Assembly: GCA_021846985.1 (NCBI GenBank)
Contig: JAJZVX010000007.1
Coordinates: 62,001-126,000, forward strand
Source of the DNA: Acidobacteriota bacterium
GTDB taxonomy: Bacteria > Acidobacteriota > Terriglobia > Terriglobales > Acidobacteriaceae
Length of the DNA stretch: 64,000 nt
Reading direction: 5' to 3'
In this document: positions 40,050-50,893 of the stretch, piece by piece
How positions within the stretch are numbered: position 1 is the stretch's first letter
Layout: every line of letters starts with the position of its first letter
The notes under the pieces: model-generated
What the model was told of the DNA's origin: nothing
Database searches by the model: none
Seen by the model: the letters and a program-made list of their open reading frames with translations, nothing else
Made by a program: the position numbers and the translations under genes

Positions 40050-41174
40050 CTACCTCTGCTCCCGCCCGCCCATCGCCTCGCCCGCGTCCTCGCGCCCGTC
40101 GACGATATATACCCATCCGCTCAACGGCGCGGGCTCCACCGTCCTTTCTCCGCCCAGGAACGAGTAGGCAAACCGCAGGTCCGTGAACCGCACCGTCGTC
40201 CAATCCCGTCCTTGGGGAAGCCGCGGCGGCACCATGCCCGCAATCGGCTCCTTGCCCAGATCCTCCACCACCGCCCATCGTCCCCAGTCCATGTACACCC
40301 GCCCCAGAAACGTCCCCTCTGCCGCCTTCGCGGCCGCCGTCTGCTGCGGTTTGTAGAGCACGTCGCGCCGCGGGTCGCTCACAATCGCGCCCGTCCGCGT
40401 ATCGATCTCCGCCGTCTGGTAGTAGCCTGGCGTCTCCACCAGCGCGTGCCACCGGAACGGATTCACCGGGTAGGGCTCCGCCGTCATCCGCAGCACCGGG
40501 TCCGCCGTCACCTCGTTGTTCGCCAGCAGCTTCAGCGCCCGGCTGTGTTCCGACCACCGCCAGCCCCACAGCACCGCCATCCCCGTCAACGCGAAAATCG
40601 CCCACCCGCGCCCCGCGAACGGCTTCGGCCGCGCCCCAATCTCGCCGCTCACCAGCCCAGCCAGCCACGGAGCGATCAATGCCGCCGCCAGCAGCGCCCA
40701 CAGCACCGGCTCGGCAATAAACACAAGGTTTCCCGCGTACCAACGCCCGTTCCACGGCAAAAACGGCCGCAGTCCGTAGTTATTCGTCCAGTCCAGCAGC
40801 AAGTGGCTCAGCGCCGCCGCCAGCGCCGACCCATATACCCATCGCCACACCACCGGCTGCCGCGTCTTTCGCACCGGGGCCCGCGGGTCCACCTCCACCG
40901 TGGCTTGTTTCCGTTTCCTCCGTGACTCGCTCCAGCGGTGCAGCAGCCACACCACGCCCACCACCACGGCCGCCACCACCGGCGCCGCCACAAAGGTATG
41001 CGTGATCCCCCGGTGATGCTTAAGCTCTTCCACAGGCCCGGCAAAGCCCCACAACACGTCCAGGTCCGCTGCCTCCGCCGCCAGCACCGCCGCCAGCGTG
41101 GCGTAGGCCGTCTTCCTGTTCAGCCCCGCGCGCCCAATGCACGCGCCCGTCAATAAATGCGTTACAGGTTCCAT
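40050..41174 (-). CDS. Membrane-bound metal-dependent hydrolase (YdjM/DUF457-like)
   Basis: MEPVTHLLTGACIGRAGLNRKTAYATLAAVLAAEAADLDVLW...HHRGITHTF, with TM helices. Confidence 0.75.
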   Translation of the reverse strand: MEPVTHLLTGACIGRAGLNRKTAYATLAAVLAAEAADLDVLWGFAGPVEELKHHRGITHTFVAAPVVAAVVVGVVWLLHRWSESRRKRKQATVEVDPRAPVRKTRQPVVWRWVYGSALAAALSHLLLDWTNNYGLRPFLPWNGRWYAGNLVFIAEPVLWALLAAALIAPWLAGLVSGEIGARPKPFAGRGWAIFALTGMAVLWGWRWSEHSRALKLLANNEVTADPVLRMTAEPYPVNPFRWHALVETPGYYQTAEIDTRTGAIVSDPRRDVLYKPQQTAAAKAAEGTFLGRVYMDWGRWAVVEDLGKEPIAGMVPPRLPQGRDWTTVRFTDLRFAYSFLGGERTVEPAPLSGWVYIVDGREDAGEAMGGREQR

Positions 41175-41268
41175 ATCGTTGCGATCATACCGATTCCAGC
41201 CGGTGCCCCGCGACGCGCGGCGGCCTTTCGCGCCGAAGCGCCATCCGGGCACCGAACTTGACGCCTGA

Positions 41269-43419
<2,151 letters not shown>

Positions 43420-43470
43420 CAGGCGGTTGGTATACAATCGAGCCGCCCCAACGCGAGGAGAAATGTTGGA

Positions 43471-44379
43471 ATGGAATTTGAGGTCGTTGATGTTGAGACC
43501 GCAAACGCGAATTTATCAAGCATCTGCCAAATTGGTATCGCGTCGTTTCGTGATAGAGAATTGGCCGACTCATGGGTGTCGCTGGTTAACCCGGAAGACT
43601 ATTTTAGTGCCGTGAATGTTTCCATTCACGGCATAGATGAGGCTCAAGTTTTGCACGCCCCGACATGGGCACAAGTCCTTCCACAGGTCAATTCTCGGCT
43701 GCACGACAGAATTGTCGTAAGCCACACTCCCTTCGACCGAGTGGCCTTGACGCGGGCATGTAACCGCTACGATTTGTCGACGTGCGCTTGCACATGGCTC
43801 GATTCCGCGAGGGTGGTAAGGATGGTTTGGCCAGAGTTTTTGAGGTCTGGGTATGGCCTTGCAAACGTAGCGGCGCGTTTCGGCATAGCGTATCAAGCAC
43901 ACGATGCGCTAGAAGATGCTCGATGTGCCGGAATGATTTTGCTCCGGGCAGTCGCTGAGACCGGTCTTGGCCCCGAAGAATGGGTCATCCGCGCCGCTCA
44001 TCCAATCGATCTGGACAATCACGCGCATAATGGCTTTCATGAGTTTCCACCTTCCGCGAAGAGAAGCGGAGACCCAAACGGTGACCTGTTTGGCGAAGTT
44101 CTTGTATTTACTGGCTCTCTGTCCATCCCGCGGCAGGAAGCCGCGGATGCGGCGGCAGCAGCAGGGTGCCGCGTCGACGACGGCGTAACAAAGCATACGA
44201 CAATGCTTGTTGTAGGCGATCAGGATTTGCGAAGGCGAGCAGGCCACGAAAAGAGCTCAAAAAACATGAAGGCTGAGCGGCTCATCGCCCAGGGGCAACA
44301 TATCCGTATCCTTGGTGAAAGCGATTTCATGCGTATCGTGTCGTGGACTGAGTCGCCAAGCGCGGGGAACCCGAATTGA
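43471..44379 (+). CDS. DEDDh 3'-5' exonuclease domain fused to a C-terminal BRCT domain
   Basis: VVDVETAN (DxE) ... AHDALEDARCA (HxxxxD); C-terminal GEVLVFTGSLSIPRQEAADAAAAAGCRVDDGVTKHTTMLVVGDQD BRCT signature. Confidence 0.8.
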   Translation: MEFEVVDVETANANLSSICQIGIASFRDRELADSWVSLVNPEDYFSAVNVSIHGIDEAQVLHAPTWAQVLPQVNSRLHDRIVVSHTPFDRVALTRACNRYDLSTCACTWLDSARVVRMVWPEFLRSGYGLANVAARFGIAYQAHDALEDARCAGMILLRAVAETGLGPEEWVIRAAHPIDLDNHAHNGFHEFPPSAKRSGDPNGDLFGEVLVFTGSLSIPRQEAADAAAAAGCRVDDGVTKHTTMLVVGDQDLRRRAGHEKSSKNMKAERLIAQGQHIRILGESDFMRIVSWTESPSAGNPN

Positions 44380-44455
44380 ATGAATTGCCGGAGACTCGCG
44401 TGTCGGCGAGCTTGGTCGCCTCCTGCCGCGACATCGCCCCTTTCCTGGCCGCCCC

Positions 44456-45004
44456 TCAGCTCGATCGCCGCCGCAGCGCCAGTTCCGGATGCTGTTCCGC
44501 CGTACGTAGCTCTCGCGCCCGTTCGCGTTCCCATGCCTCCACGCGCCACTGCCGCGACATAAAGACCGGCGTCTCGTCCAGCCGCTCCGGCTCCGGGCCC
44601 CGCGCCCGCGCCGCAGACGGAACCAGTTCCACCGGCGCCTTCAATACCGGCCGCGCCGGGACCTCCGCCGGAGTCAGCAGCCGCGCGCTCGAACCCACCT
44701 CTTCGTACGCCGCGGCCGACGTCAGGCTCGCGTTGGTCTCCCGCGCCAGCGGCGCCACCACCTCGGTCTCCGCATCTTCCGCCGCCTGCGGCGCGCGCAT
44801 TTGCAGCGTCCGCGCCATGAACTCATCCACCAGCTTGTGCAGGCACGTCTGTCCGCACAGGTGCTTTGACCCTGCCCGCAGACGGTTCTTGCTGTTCCAC
44901 CCGCTCACGCGCAACTCCCCGCCCTGGTCGTAGGCCACAAACCAGTGGTTGGTCAGCTTCTTCTCTGTGCCGCAAATGTCGCAGGATATCGCCTGCCGGA
45001 TCAC
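44456..45004 (-). CDS. Putative zinc-binding hypothetical protein
   Basis: MIRQAISCDICGTEKKLTNHWFVAYDQGG...KHLCGQTCLHKLVDEFMARTLQM; CxxC...HxC...C spacing. Confidence 0.6.
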   Translation of the reverse strand: MIRQAISCDICGTEKKLTNHWFVAYDQGGELRVSGWNSKNRLRAGSKHLCGQTCLHKLVDEFMARTLQMRAPQAAEDAETEVVAPLARETNASLTSAAAYEEVGSSARLLTPAEVPARPVLKAPVELVPSAARARGPEPERLDETPVFMSRQWRVEAWERERARELRTAEQHPELALRRRSS

Positions 45005-45342
45005 AGCCGCCTCCCCCTGTCCGCGCGGATCGCTCCGCCGGCCTCCCCACCCGGTTCCACCGGCCCGCCGCGCTTTCCGGAAAAAATAACCGGCCCGCGG
45101 CCCGGCCGATGCCGGATCGGGTGAGATGCTTCTTCGCTCTCCCCCATTTCATCGTCCAACACCGCAAATCGGTGAGCCACGGAAGAAAAGATTATGCATG
45201 TGAAGCAATTTCGGACAATCGCAGCGTGGGAACGTCCTCAAATGGAACGCGCGCCCCGGCTTCCCCGCGGCGCGCGTCCTTTCTTCCCACTCGATTTCTG
45301 CGGCGGGCTCCTGCCCCCTCCGGCTAGCCGAGCCTCTCGCCC

Positions 45343-46380
45343 TTACTGCGTGGGCGCGAAATACCCCTGCCGTGTCCGCACAATATACCGCCGGTCCGTG
45401 CAGAACAGGTAAATCGGCCGGAACCGGCCGTCATATTTGAAGTCCGCCGGCGTATACGTCAGCGAATACTGGCTGCGCAGCTCCTCTTCGATCCCCGCAA
45501 ACGAGTTCGACATGTCTTCCTCCGAGGGCGGATAAAATACCTTGCCGCCCGTCTCCTCGGCCATCCGCTTCAGCACCTGGTCGCCCTTGCCCCGGCTGGG
45601 CGTCCAGTTCGTGCTCACCGTGTAGATGATTGTGTCTGCCCGCTGGCACATCTTGATCGCTTCGCTCTCGAACACCCGGCTCTGGTCGTCGTCGCCGTCG
45701 GAAAGCAGCACCATCGCCTTCCGTACCGGCTCCTGCCCGCGCGAAATGTCCTGCAACTTGTCCCGGCACGCCGTATACACCGCATCGAACAGCGCCGTGC
45801 CGCCTCCCGGCCGCAGCCGGTTCACCCCCGCCTCCAGCGCGTCCAGGTTGTTCGTCCAGTCCTGAGACACCCTCGGCGTCTCCGCAAACTCCATCACAAA
45901 CGCCCGATCCGTCCGCGCCCGAATGATCTGCAGCAGAAAATCGACGGCCGCCTGCTGCTCGAACTGAAAGCGCCGCTTGATCGACGAGCTGGTGTCAATC
46001 ACGATCCCCACCCGCAGCGGCAGGTTGATCTGCTGGTGAAACGAGTTCACCCGCTCCGGCGCACGCTGGTCGTCGAGCAGCGCGAAGTCGCTCTGCCGCA
46101 AGTTCGGCACATAGCGCCCATGCTTGTCCGTCACCGTGAAGATCAGGTTCACTTCGTTCACGCCCAACCGGATCGTCGGCGTGCCCACGTCCGTCGGCGC
46201 CTCGTTCGCGCCCGCTGGCGCCGCCTGCTGCCCCATGCCTGCTTGCGTTGCGGCCGGCTGTCCCGCCGCCGCAGGCGTTGCCGCCGCGGGTTTTGCCGCA
46301 GGCGCCGCCTGCTGCGCCTGCGCAACGGCCGCGCAACATGCCGCCGCCACCGCCCATTGAGCCAGGATCTTCATCGTCAC
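45343..46380 (-). CDS. VWFA-domain protein (acidobacterial VWFA-related type), secreted
   Basis: Signal peptide; Ala/Gln/Pro-rich linker; IRLGVNEVNLIFTVTDKHGRYVPNLRQSDFALLDDQRAPERV; VGIVIDTSSSIKRRF (MIDAS DxSxS). Confidence 0.85.
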   Translation of the reverse strand: MTMKILAQWAVAAACCAAVAQAQQAAPAAKPAAATPAAAGQPAATQAGMGQQAAPAGANEAPTDVGTPTIRLGVNEVNLIFTVTDKHGRYVPNLRQSDFALLDDQRAPERVNSFHQQINLPLRVGIVIDTSSSIKRRFQFEQQAAVDFLLQIIRARTDRAFVMEFAETPRVSQDWTNNLDALEAGVNRLRPGGGTALFDAVYTACRDKLQDISRGQEPVRKAMVLLSDGDDDQSRVFESEAIKMCQRADTIIYTVSTNWTPSRGKGDQVLKRMAEETGGKVFYPPSEEDMSNSFAGIEEELRSQYSLTYTPADFKYDGRFRPIYLFCTDRRYIVRTRQGYFAPTQ

Positions 46381-46415
46381 TCCCTCATCTTATCAATCGC
46401 GCCCGCGCCCAACCC

Positions 46416-47447
46416 TCATTTTCCAGGCTTCCTGCCGCCCTCTGCCGGCGCCGCTTCCAACCGTTCCAGGAACGCCCTCAACTCCAGCGGAAGCTCCGCC
46501 TCCAGTTCCAGCATCTTGCCCGTTGCCGGATGCCAGAACTCCAGCCGCGCCGCGTGCAGAAAATTCCGCCCCAGCCGCAGCCGTTCCGGCTCCGTTCCGC
46601 GCCGCCCCAGCTGCGCCGCCGCCTGGTCCGTCAGTTGTCCCGCGCCTCCATACAGAGTGTCGCCCATCACTGGATGGCCTATGGACGCCATATGCACGCG
46701 AATCTGGTGCGTACGCCCCGTTTCGATCCTCACCTTCACCAGAGTGAAACGGCCGAACCGCGTCTCCAACCTCCGCACCACCTCATAGTGGGAGACAGCC
46801 GCGCGCGCATTTTCGGTAGGCCGCGCCGTCATCCGCGTCCGCCGCACGGGGTCCCGCCCGATGGCCGCCGCAATCGTCCCCCGCGCCCGCTCCACCTTCC
46901 CCTGCACCAGCGCCACATACGTCTTCTTCACCTGTCGGCTCGCAAACATCTCGCCCAACGCCAGATGCGTGCGGTCGTTCTTCGCCACCACCATCAGCCC
47001 GCTGGTCTCCTTGTCCAGCCGGTGCACAATGCCCGGCCGCAGTTCCCCGCCCGTCTGCGACAGCTTTTTGAAGCGGTACAGCAGCGCATTCACCAGCGTC
47101 CCGCGGTTGCGCGCGTCTTCGCTTGCTCCCGCCCCGGCGTGCACCATCATCCCCGCCGGCTTGTTCACCACCGCCAGATGCGCGTCCTCAAAAACCACCT
47201 CCAGCGGAATATCCTCCGCCTCGGCCCGCAGCGGCGCCGGATGCGGCTCGCCCGTAATCGTGATGGTCTCGTTCCCGCGCAGCTTCTGGCTCGGCTTCTC
47301 CCGCGCCCCGTCCACCCGCACGCCGCCCTGCTCCATCAGCAGTTGCACCCGCGACCGGCTCACCCCCTCCAGTTGCGAAGCTACAAACTGATCCAGCCGC
47401 TGGCCGCGCGCCTCCGCCGGTACCGTGATCCTCCGCGCCTCAGCCAT
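46416..47447 (-). CDS. RluA-family 23S rRNA pseudouridine synthase (RluD-like)
   Basis: S4-like N-terminus GQRLDQFVASQLEGVSRSRVQLLMEQGGVRVDG; PGIVHRLDKETSGLMVVAKND catalytic HRLDxxTSG; RTHQIRVHMASIGHPVMGDTLYGG. Confidence 0.92.
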   Translation of the reverse strand: MAEARRITVPAEARGQRLDQFVASQLEGVSRSRVQLLMEQGGVRVDGAREKPSQKLRGNETITITGEPHPAPLRAEAEDIPLEVVFEDAHLAVVNKPAGMMVHAGAGASEDARNRGTLVNALLYRFKKLSQTGGELRPGIVHRLDKETSGLMVVAKNDRTHLALGEMFASRQVKKTYVALVQGKVERARGTIAAAIGRDPVRRTRMTARPTENARAAVSHYEVVRRLETRFGRFTLVKVRIETGRTHQIRVHMASIGHPVMGDTLYGGAGQLTDQAAAQLGRRGTEPERLRLGRNFLHAARLEFWHPATGKMLELEAELPLELRAFLERLEAAPAEGGRKPGK

Positions 47448-48234
47448 GCCGCGCCTCGTCCCGCCGCTTCCACTCCAGCAGCACCAGGCCGCCCGCCAGC
47501 ACCAATGCCACCGCCGCCGCCTGCGGACCGTCCAGCGCTCCTCCCAGCAGCCGCCCCCGCCCCGCCGGATCCCGCCAGAGCTCGGTCACAAACACCGCGA
47601 TCCCCGCGCCCAGCAGTCCCAGTCCCGCTACGTCGCCCTCTCTCTGCTTTTGCCGCAGCCAGAAACACAAAAACAGCGCCAGCGTCAGCAGCGCCACCGC
47701 CGCGTAGGCCTGCACCGGGTGCAGCGGAATCCCCAGCGGCGTCCCGCTCCACAGCGCCGTCAACGGATCGGTATAGATCACCGCCCACCGCACATGCGTC
47801 TCCGTGCCATAGCCCGACCCGGCCAGCAGCGATCCTGCCTCCTCGATCGCCAGGGCCAGCGCCAGCGGCGCCGCCAGCACGTCCGCCGTTGCCCGCAGCG
47901 GCAGCTTGTGCGCCCGCGCGTAGGCCAACCCTACCATGCCGCCCACCGCTGCGCCCACGGCCGTCACCAGCGGATGATGGATCATCGCCAGTCCCAGCAG
48001 CCACTGCGGATACACCCGCACTATGCTCCAGTTGGCCGCCGCCAGCAGCAGCCGCGTCCCCACCAGCGCCGCAAACAGCGACACGATATACAGGTTCCAC
48101 ACCTGGTCCGCGTCCACGCCCGCCAGCCGCGCCAGCCGCGCCGCCAGCAACAGCCCCAGCAGAACGCCCAGTGCGCTCACCGCCCCGTACGACGGAATCA
48201 CCAGCGCTCCGATGTGGACCAGAATGGGATGCAT
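47440..48234 (-). CDS. lgt: Prolipoprotein diacylglyceryl transferase
   Basis: MHPILVHIGALVIPSYGAVSALGVLLG; AIEEAGSLLAGSGYGTETH; IPLHPVQAYAAVALL. Overlaps the rluD-like ORF. Confidence 0.8.
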   Translation of the reverse strand: MHPILVHIGALVIPSYGAVSALGVLLGLLLAARLARLAGVDADQVWNLYIVSLFAALVGTRLLLAAANWSIVRVYPQWLLGLAMIHHPLVTAVGAAVGGMVGLAYARAHKLPLRATADVLAAPLALALAIEEAGSLLAGSGYGTETHVRWAVIYTDPLTALWSGTPLGIPLHPVQAYAAVALLTLALFLCFWLRQKQREGDVAGLGLLGAGIAVFVTELWRDPAGRGRLLGGALDGPQAAAVALVLAGGLVLLEWKRRDEARHG

Positions 48235-48288
48235 TGCTGCCAGAATAAGCTATCCGCCCGGAAGTCCAGGAGAAGCTGGGGATTGAGC

Positions 48289-49464
48289 CAGGGCCGACGC
48301 ATCTTAATTGCTCTATGCGACAGGACCAGTCAGGGGGTTGGATGGGCCTATGTGCAGTCCATTGCGGTATTTTTCCCGTCTGACGGATCCGCGCGTGGAG
48401 CGGACGCGCGAAGATGTTCTGAAAGAGATCCTGCTGATCGCTATCGCGGCGGTATTGAGCGGGGCCGAGAGTTGGAACGAGATCGCGGACTACGGCGAGT
48501 CGAAGCAGGAGTGGCTCAAGATCTTCCTTCATCTTCCCTGCGGTATTCCCTCGCACGACACCTTCAACCGGGTCTTTGCCGCGCTCGATCCGGCAGAGTT
48601 TGAGCAGAGTTTTGCCGATTGGGTCACCTCCATCGCCCGGCTGACGGCGGGTGAGGTTGTGGCCACCGATGGCAAGACCCTGTGCGGCACACGTCAGGCA
48701 GGCAAAAAGCAGCTTGTTCAAATGGTTCCAGCCTGGTCCGGGGCCAACAACCTGGTGCTGGGTCAACGCAAGGTCGAAGACAAGTCGCATGAAATCAACG
48801 CCATCCCCGATCTGATCGAGGCTCTGGAGTTGAGCTGAACTGTGGTGACCATCGACGCCATGGGGTGCCAAAAATCGATTGCCGGAAAGATCGTCGAAGA
48901 AGGCCAACTACATTCTGGCGGTCAAGGAAAACCAGCCCTTGCGGCTTGAGGACGTAAAGGATTCCTTCAAGATGCTCCCCGCCGAATCGGTCGATGAGCA
49001 AGTCGATTGTGGCACGGGCGGGTGGAAATGCGGGCGCGGCTCGGTGGTGGGCGATCGGACGCTGCTCGATCAATCCGGCGATTGGGAGGGGCTACGCGCG
49101 CGGGTGCGCATCGAGGCCGAACGCTATCACAAGGCCACCGGCAAAACCGAACGCGAAATCCGTTACTACATCAACGGCCTCGCACCCCAGGCCGCGCCGA
49201 TCAACACGCTGGTGCGCCAGCACTGGGGAATTGGAAACAAGCTGCACTGGGTGCTGGATGTGGCCTTTGGGTGAGGATCTGAGCCGTAAACGCGCCGGAA
49301 ACGCCGCTCAGAACTTCTCTCTGCTCAACCGCATCGCCCTAAATATGCCGAAGCGCGAGACCTCCCTCAGGCGTGGAATCAAGGGAAAACGACTCAAAGC
49401 CGCATGGGACCATCCCTACCTGTTCCGCCTGCTCGGTATCGAGAATTAAAACGCGTCGGCCCTG
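48289..49464 (+). mobile_element. ISAs1-family-like insertion sequence, decayed
   Basis: Terminal inverted repeats CAGGGCCGACGCATCTTAATT (48289-48309) and the reverse complement of CAGGGCCGACGCGTTTTAATT (49444-49464), 19/21 identical, flank a disrupted transposase. Confidence 0.85.
48350..49449 (+). pseudogene. ISAs1-like transposase, interrupted by a stop and two frameshifts
   Basis: PLRYFSRLTDPRVERTREDVLKEILLIAIAAVLSGAESWNEIADYGE... stop TGA at 48836-48838; frame continues TVVTIDAMGCQKSIAGKIVEE then shifts near 48905 to ANYILAVKENQPL..., then again near 49270 (DVAFG/EDLSRKRAGNAAQNFSLLNRIALN). Confidence 0.85.
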
Positions 49465-49503
49465 GCCCCAGGGGAGAATTGACCGCGGAATATCGGTAAT
49501 TCG

Positions 49504-49512
49504 TGCTACACT
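49504..49512 (+). promoter_or_regulatory. Candidate extended -10 (TGCTACACT) for csp copy 2
   Basis: Identical 9-mer at the equivalent distance upstream of csp1; implies a ~106-nt leader. Confidence 0.45.
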
Positions 49513-49624
49513 CTAGATAATCGTAGAATTCGATTTAGAAGTCATTGCCTGTTCCGTGTTACCGCACACTCGCAAACACTTCCACATTGCGTTCGCGGTA
49601 AATCAGTATCAGAAGGAGTAGTAC

Positions 49625-49825
49625 ATGGAACAAGGTACAGTGAAGTGGTTCAACGATGCCAAAGGGTTCGGATTTTTGAGCCGTGAGAACGGCGAGGACG
49701 TCTTCGTCCATCACACCGCCATCCAGTCGAACGGATTCCGCTCGCTGCAGGAAGGCCAGCGGGTTCAGTTCAACGTGACCAAAGGCCCCAAGGGCTGGCA
49801 GGCAGAGAACGTCCAGGTGATCTAA
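49625..49825 (+). CDS. Cold-shock protein (CspA family), copy 2
   Basis: [66 protein letters not shown]; upstream AGAAGGAG RBS. Confidence 0.95.
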   Translation: MEQGTVKWFNDAKGFGFLSRENGEDVFVHHTAIQSNGFRSLQEGQRVQFNVTKGPKGWQAENVQVI

Positions 49826-49883
49826 GCGCTGGGCGCAGTCGGCCAAAGATTCTGAAACAAACAGTTCGGGATCAGAGAACCGA

Positions 49884-49911
49884 AGAGGGACGGCCAACGA
49901 GCCGTCCCTCT
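49884..49911 (+). terminator. Strong hairpin downstream of csp2 (probable terminator)
   Basis: AGAGGGACGGC-CAACGA-GCCGTCCCTCT, 11-bp perfect stem, 6-nt loop; weak downstream T content. Confidence 0.6.
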
Positions 49912-50058
49912 GTGCATTTGGGGTGGCCGAAGCACCCTCGTTGCGGGCGCTTCGGCGTTGCCAGCGCTGCTTATCCCGAAACCGGGAGGCAAAGTGGCAT
50001 CGCTCCGGCGCGCCCCTTTGCACTGAAGCGCCAGGGACACTTTGACCCTGGAACCGCT

Positions 50059-50283
50059 TTATGCGGCGGTGCGCAGCCCGTCCGGGCTCTCCGTCGGCGC
50101 GGCCGGGTGGAGGCTTCCGGCAGGCGTGTCGTGGGTGCCCAGGTATTGCAGCACATCGTTGATGGAATCTTCGAAGCGGGAGCCAGTCTTGTGCGTGGCT
50201 TGAACGCCCTTGGAAACCAGTACGCAGACCTCAAAACGATTCAAGCCCTGCGCGAGGGCACGATGAATCTGGTTGGAACGCAT
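50059..50283 (-). CDS. Small protein resembling RNA polymerase omega subunit (RpoZ-like)
   Basis: MRSNQIHRALAQGLNRFEVCVLVSKGVQATHKTGSRFEDSINDVLQYLGTHD; NRFxxCxLxSKxxxxxHK...NDVL pattern recalls the RpoZ core. Confidence 0.4.
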   Translation of the reverse strand: MRSNQIHRALAQGLNRFEVCVLVSKGVQATHKTGSRFEDSINDVLQYLGTHDTPAGSLHPAAPTESPDGLRTAA

Positions 50284-50567
50284 AGAGAGACTCCGGGAAA
50301 CAGGGTAGATGTCGCGTGCGGAACGGAGCTCGTCAGAAGCGATCTAAAAGGCAAAAGCCGAGCAGGCTTCTCGTGCCCCAAAAGAAGTGGTTTCGATTCC
50401 CAGTCTGTCTTTATTGTACGCTGGGGGTAGCGCCGTCGTGCCAGAGGACCATGGCGGAGACGGGGCGTGGGGCGCTTTCGCGAGACGAAAATCCCTGTTA
50501 ACATAGGGGTTACGTCTACCCGAAAATCGGGAAATCCAGAAAGAGATTGCTGTGAAAGAGGTTACCA

Positions 50568-50723
50568 GTGGCGGATACCACCAAGATTGAGGACAAGCAG
50601 GAGCGGAAAAAACTGAAAAGGGCGGCGCGAAAAGCGGCTCCCCCAAAGGCGAAACGGACAGAACCGCGTGGCTCGAAGAAGAAAAGAGTGAAGAAGATGG
50701 TGCGCGGCCAAACGAAGCGCTAG
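50568..50723 (+). CDS. 51-aa highly basic small protein (GTG start), absent from ORF track
   Basis: GTG at 50568 preceded by AAAGAGG; translation MADTTKIEDKQERKKLKRAARKAAPPKAKRTEPRGSKKKRVKKMVRGQTKR then TAG at 50721-50723. Confidence 0.5.
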   Translation: MADTTKIEDKQERKKLKRAARKAAPPKAKRTEPRGSKKKRVKKMVRGQTKR

Positions 50724-50893
50724 AGCAGGCGGCAACCGCTGACAATCTGGCGCCGGACGCCGGGCAGAGACCCCGGCGCCGGCGCCGCTTCCCTCCCGTT
50801 CCGGCGGGTGGGTAATAGAGCGCGTGCGCGGCCTGCAGGGAATGCGAGGCGCCAACCTACAGAACAGTCAAGGCACAAGCGCGCAGGGATCGG

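Noticed and set aside
45194-45412. 72-aa plus-strand ORF in the gap upstream of the zinc-binding hypothetical protein
   Set aside because: Overlaps the 3' end of the VWFA gene on the opposite strand, and the C-terminal half is antisense translation with no RBS evidence.
46248-48248. 666-aa Pro/Arg-rich plus-strand ORF
   Set aside because: Antisense to the rluD-like and lgt genes; arises from reverse-frame GC bias.
47381-48907. 508-aa minus-strand ORF across lgt and the IS
   Set aside because: Runs through the IS left end and out of frame through lgt; no coherent protein.
48279-49474. Possible target-site duplication around the ISAs1-like element (gggattgagc / gccccagggg)
   Set aside because: The flanking 10-mers do not match; partial resemblance is not convincing.
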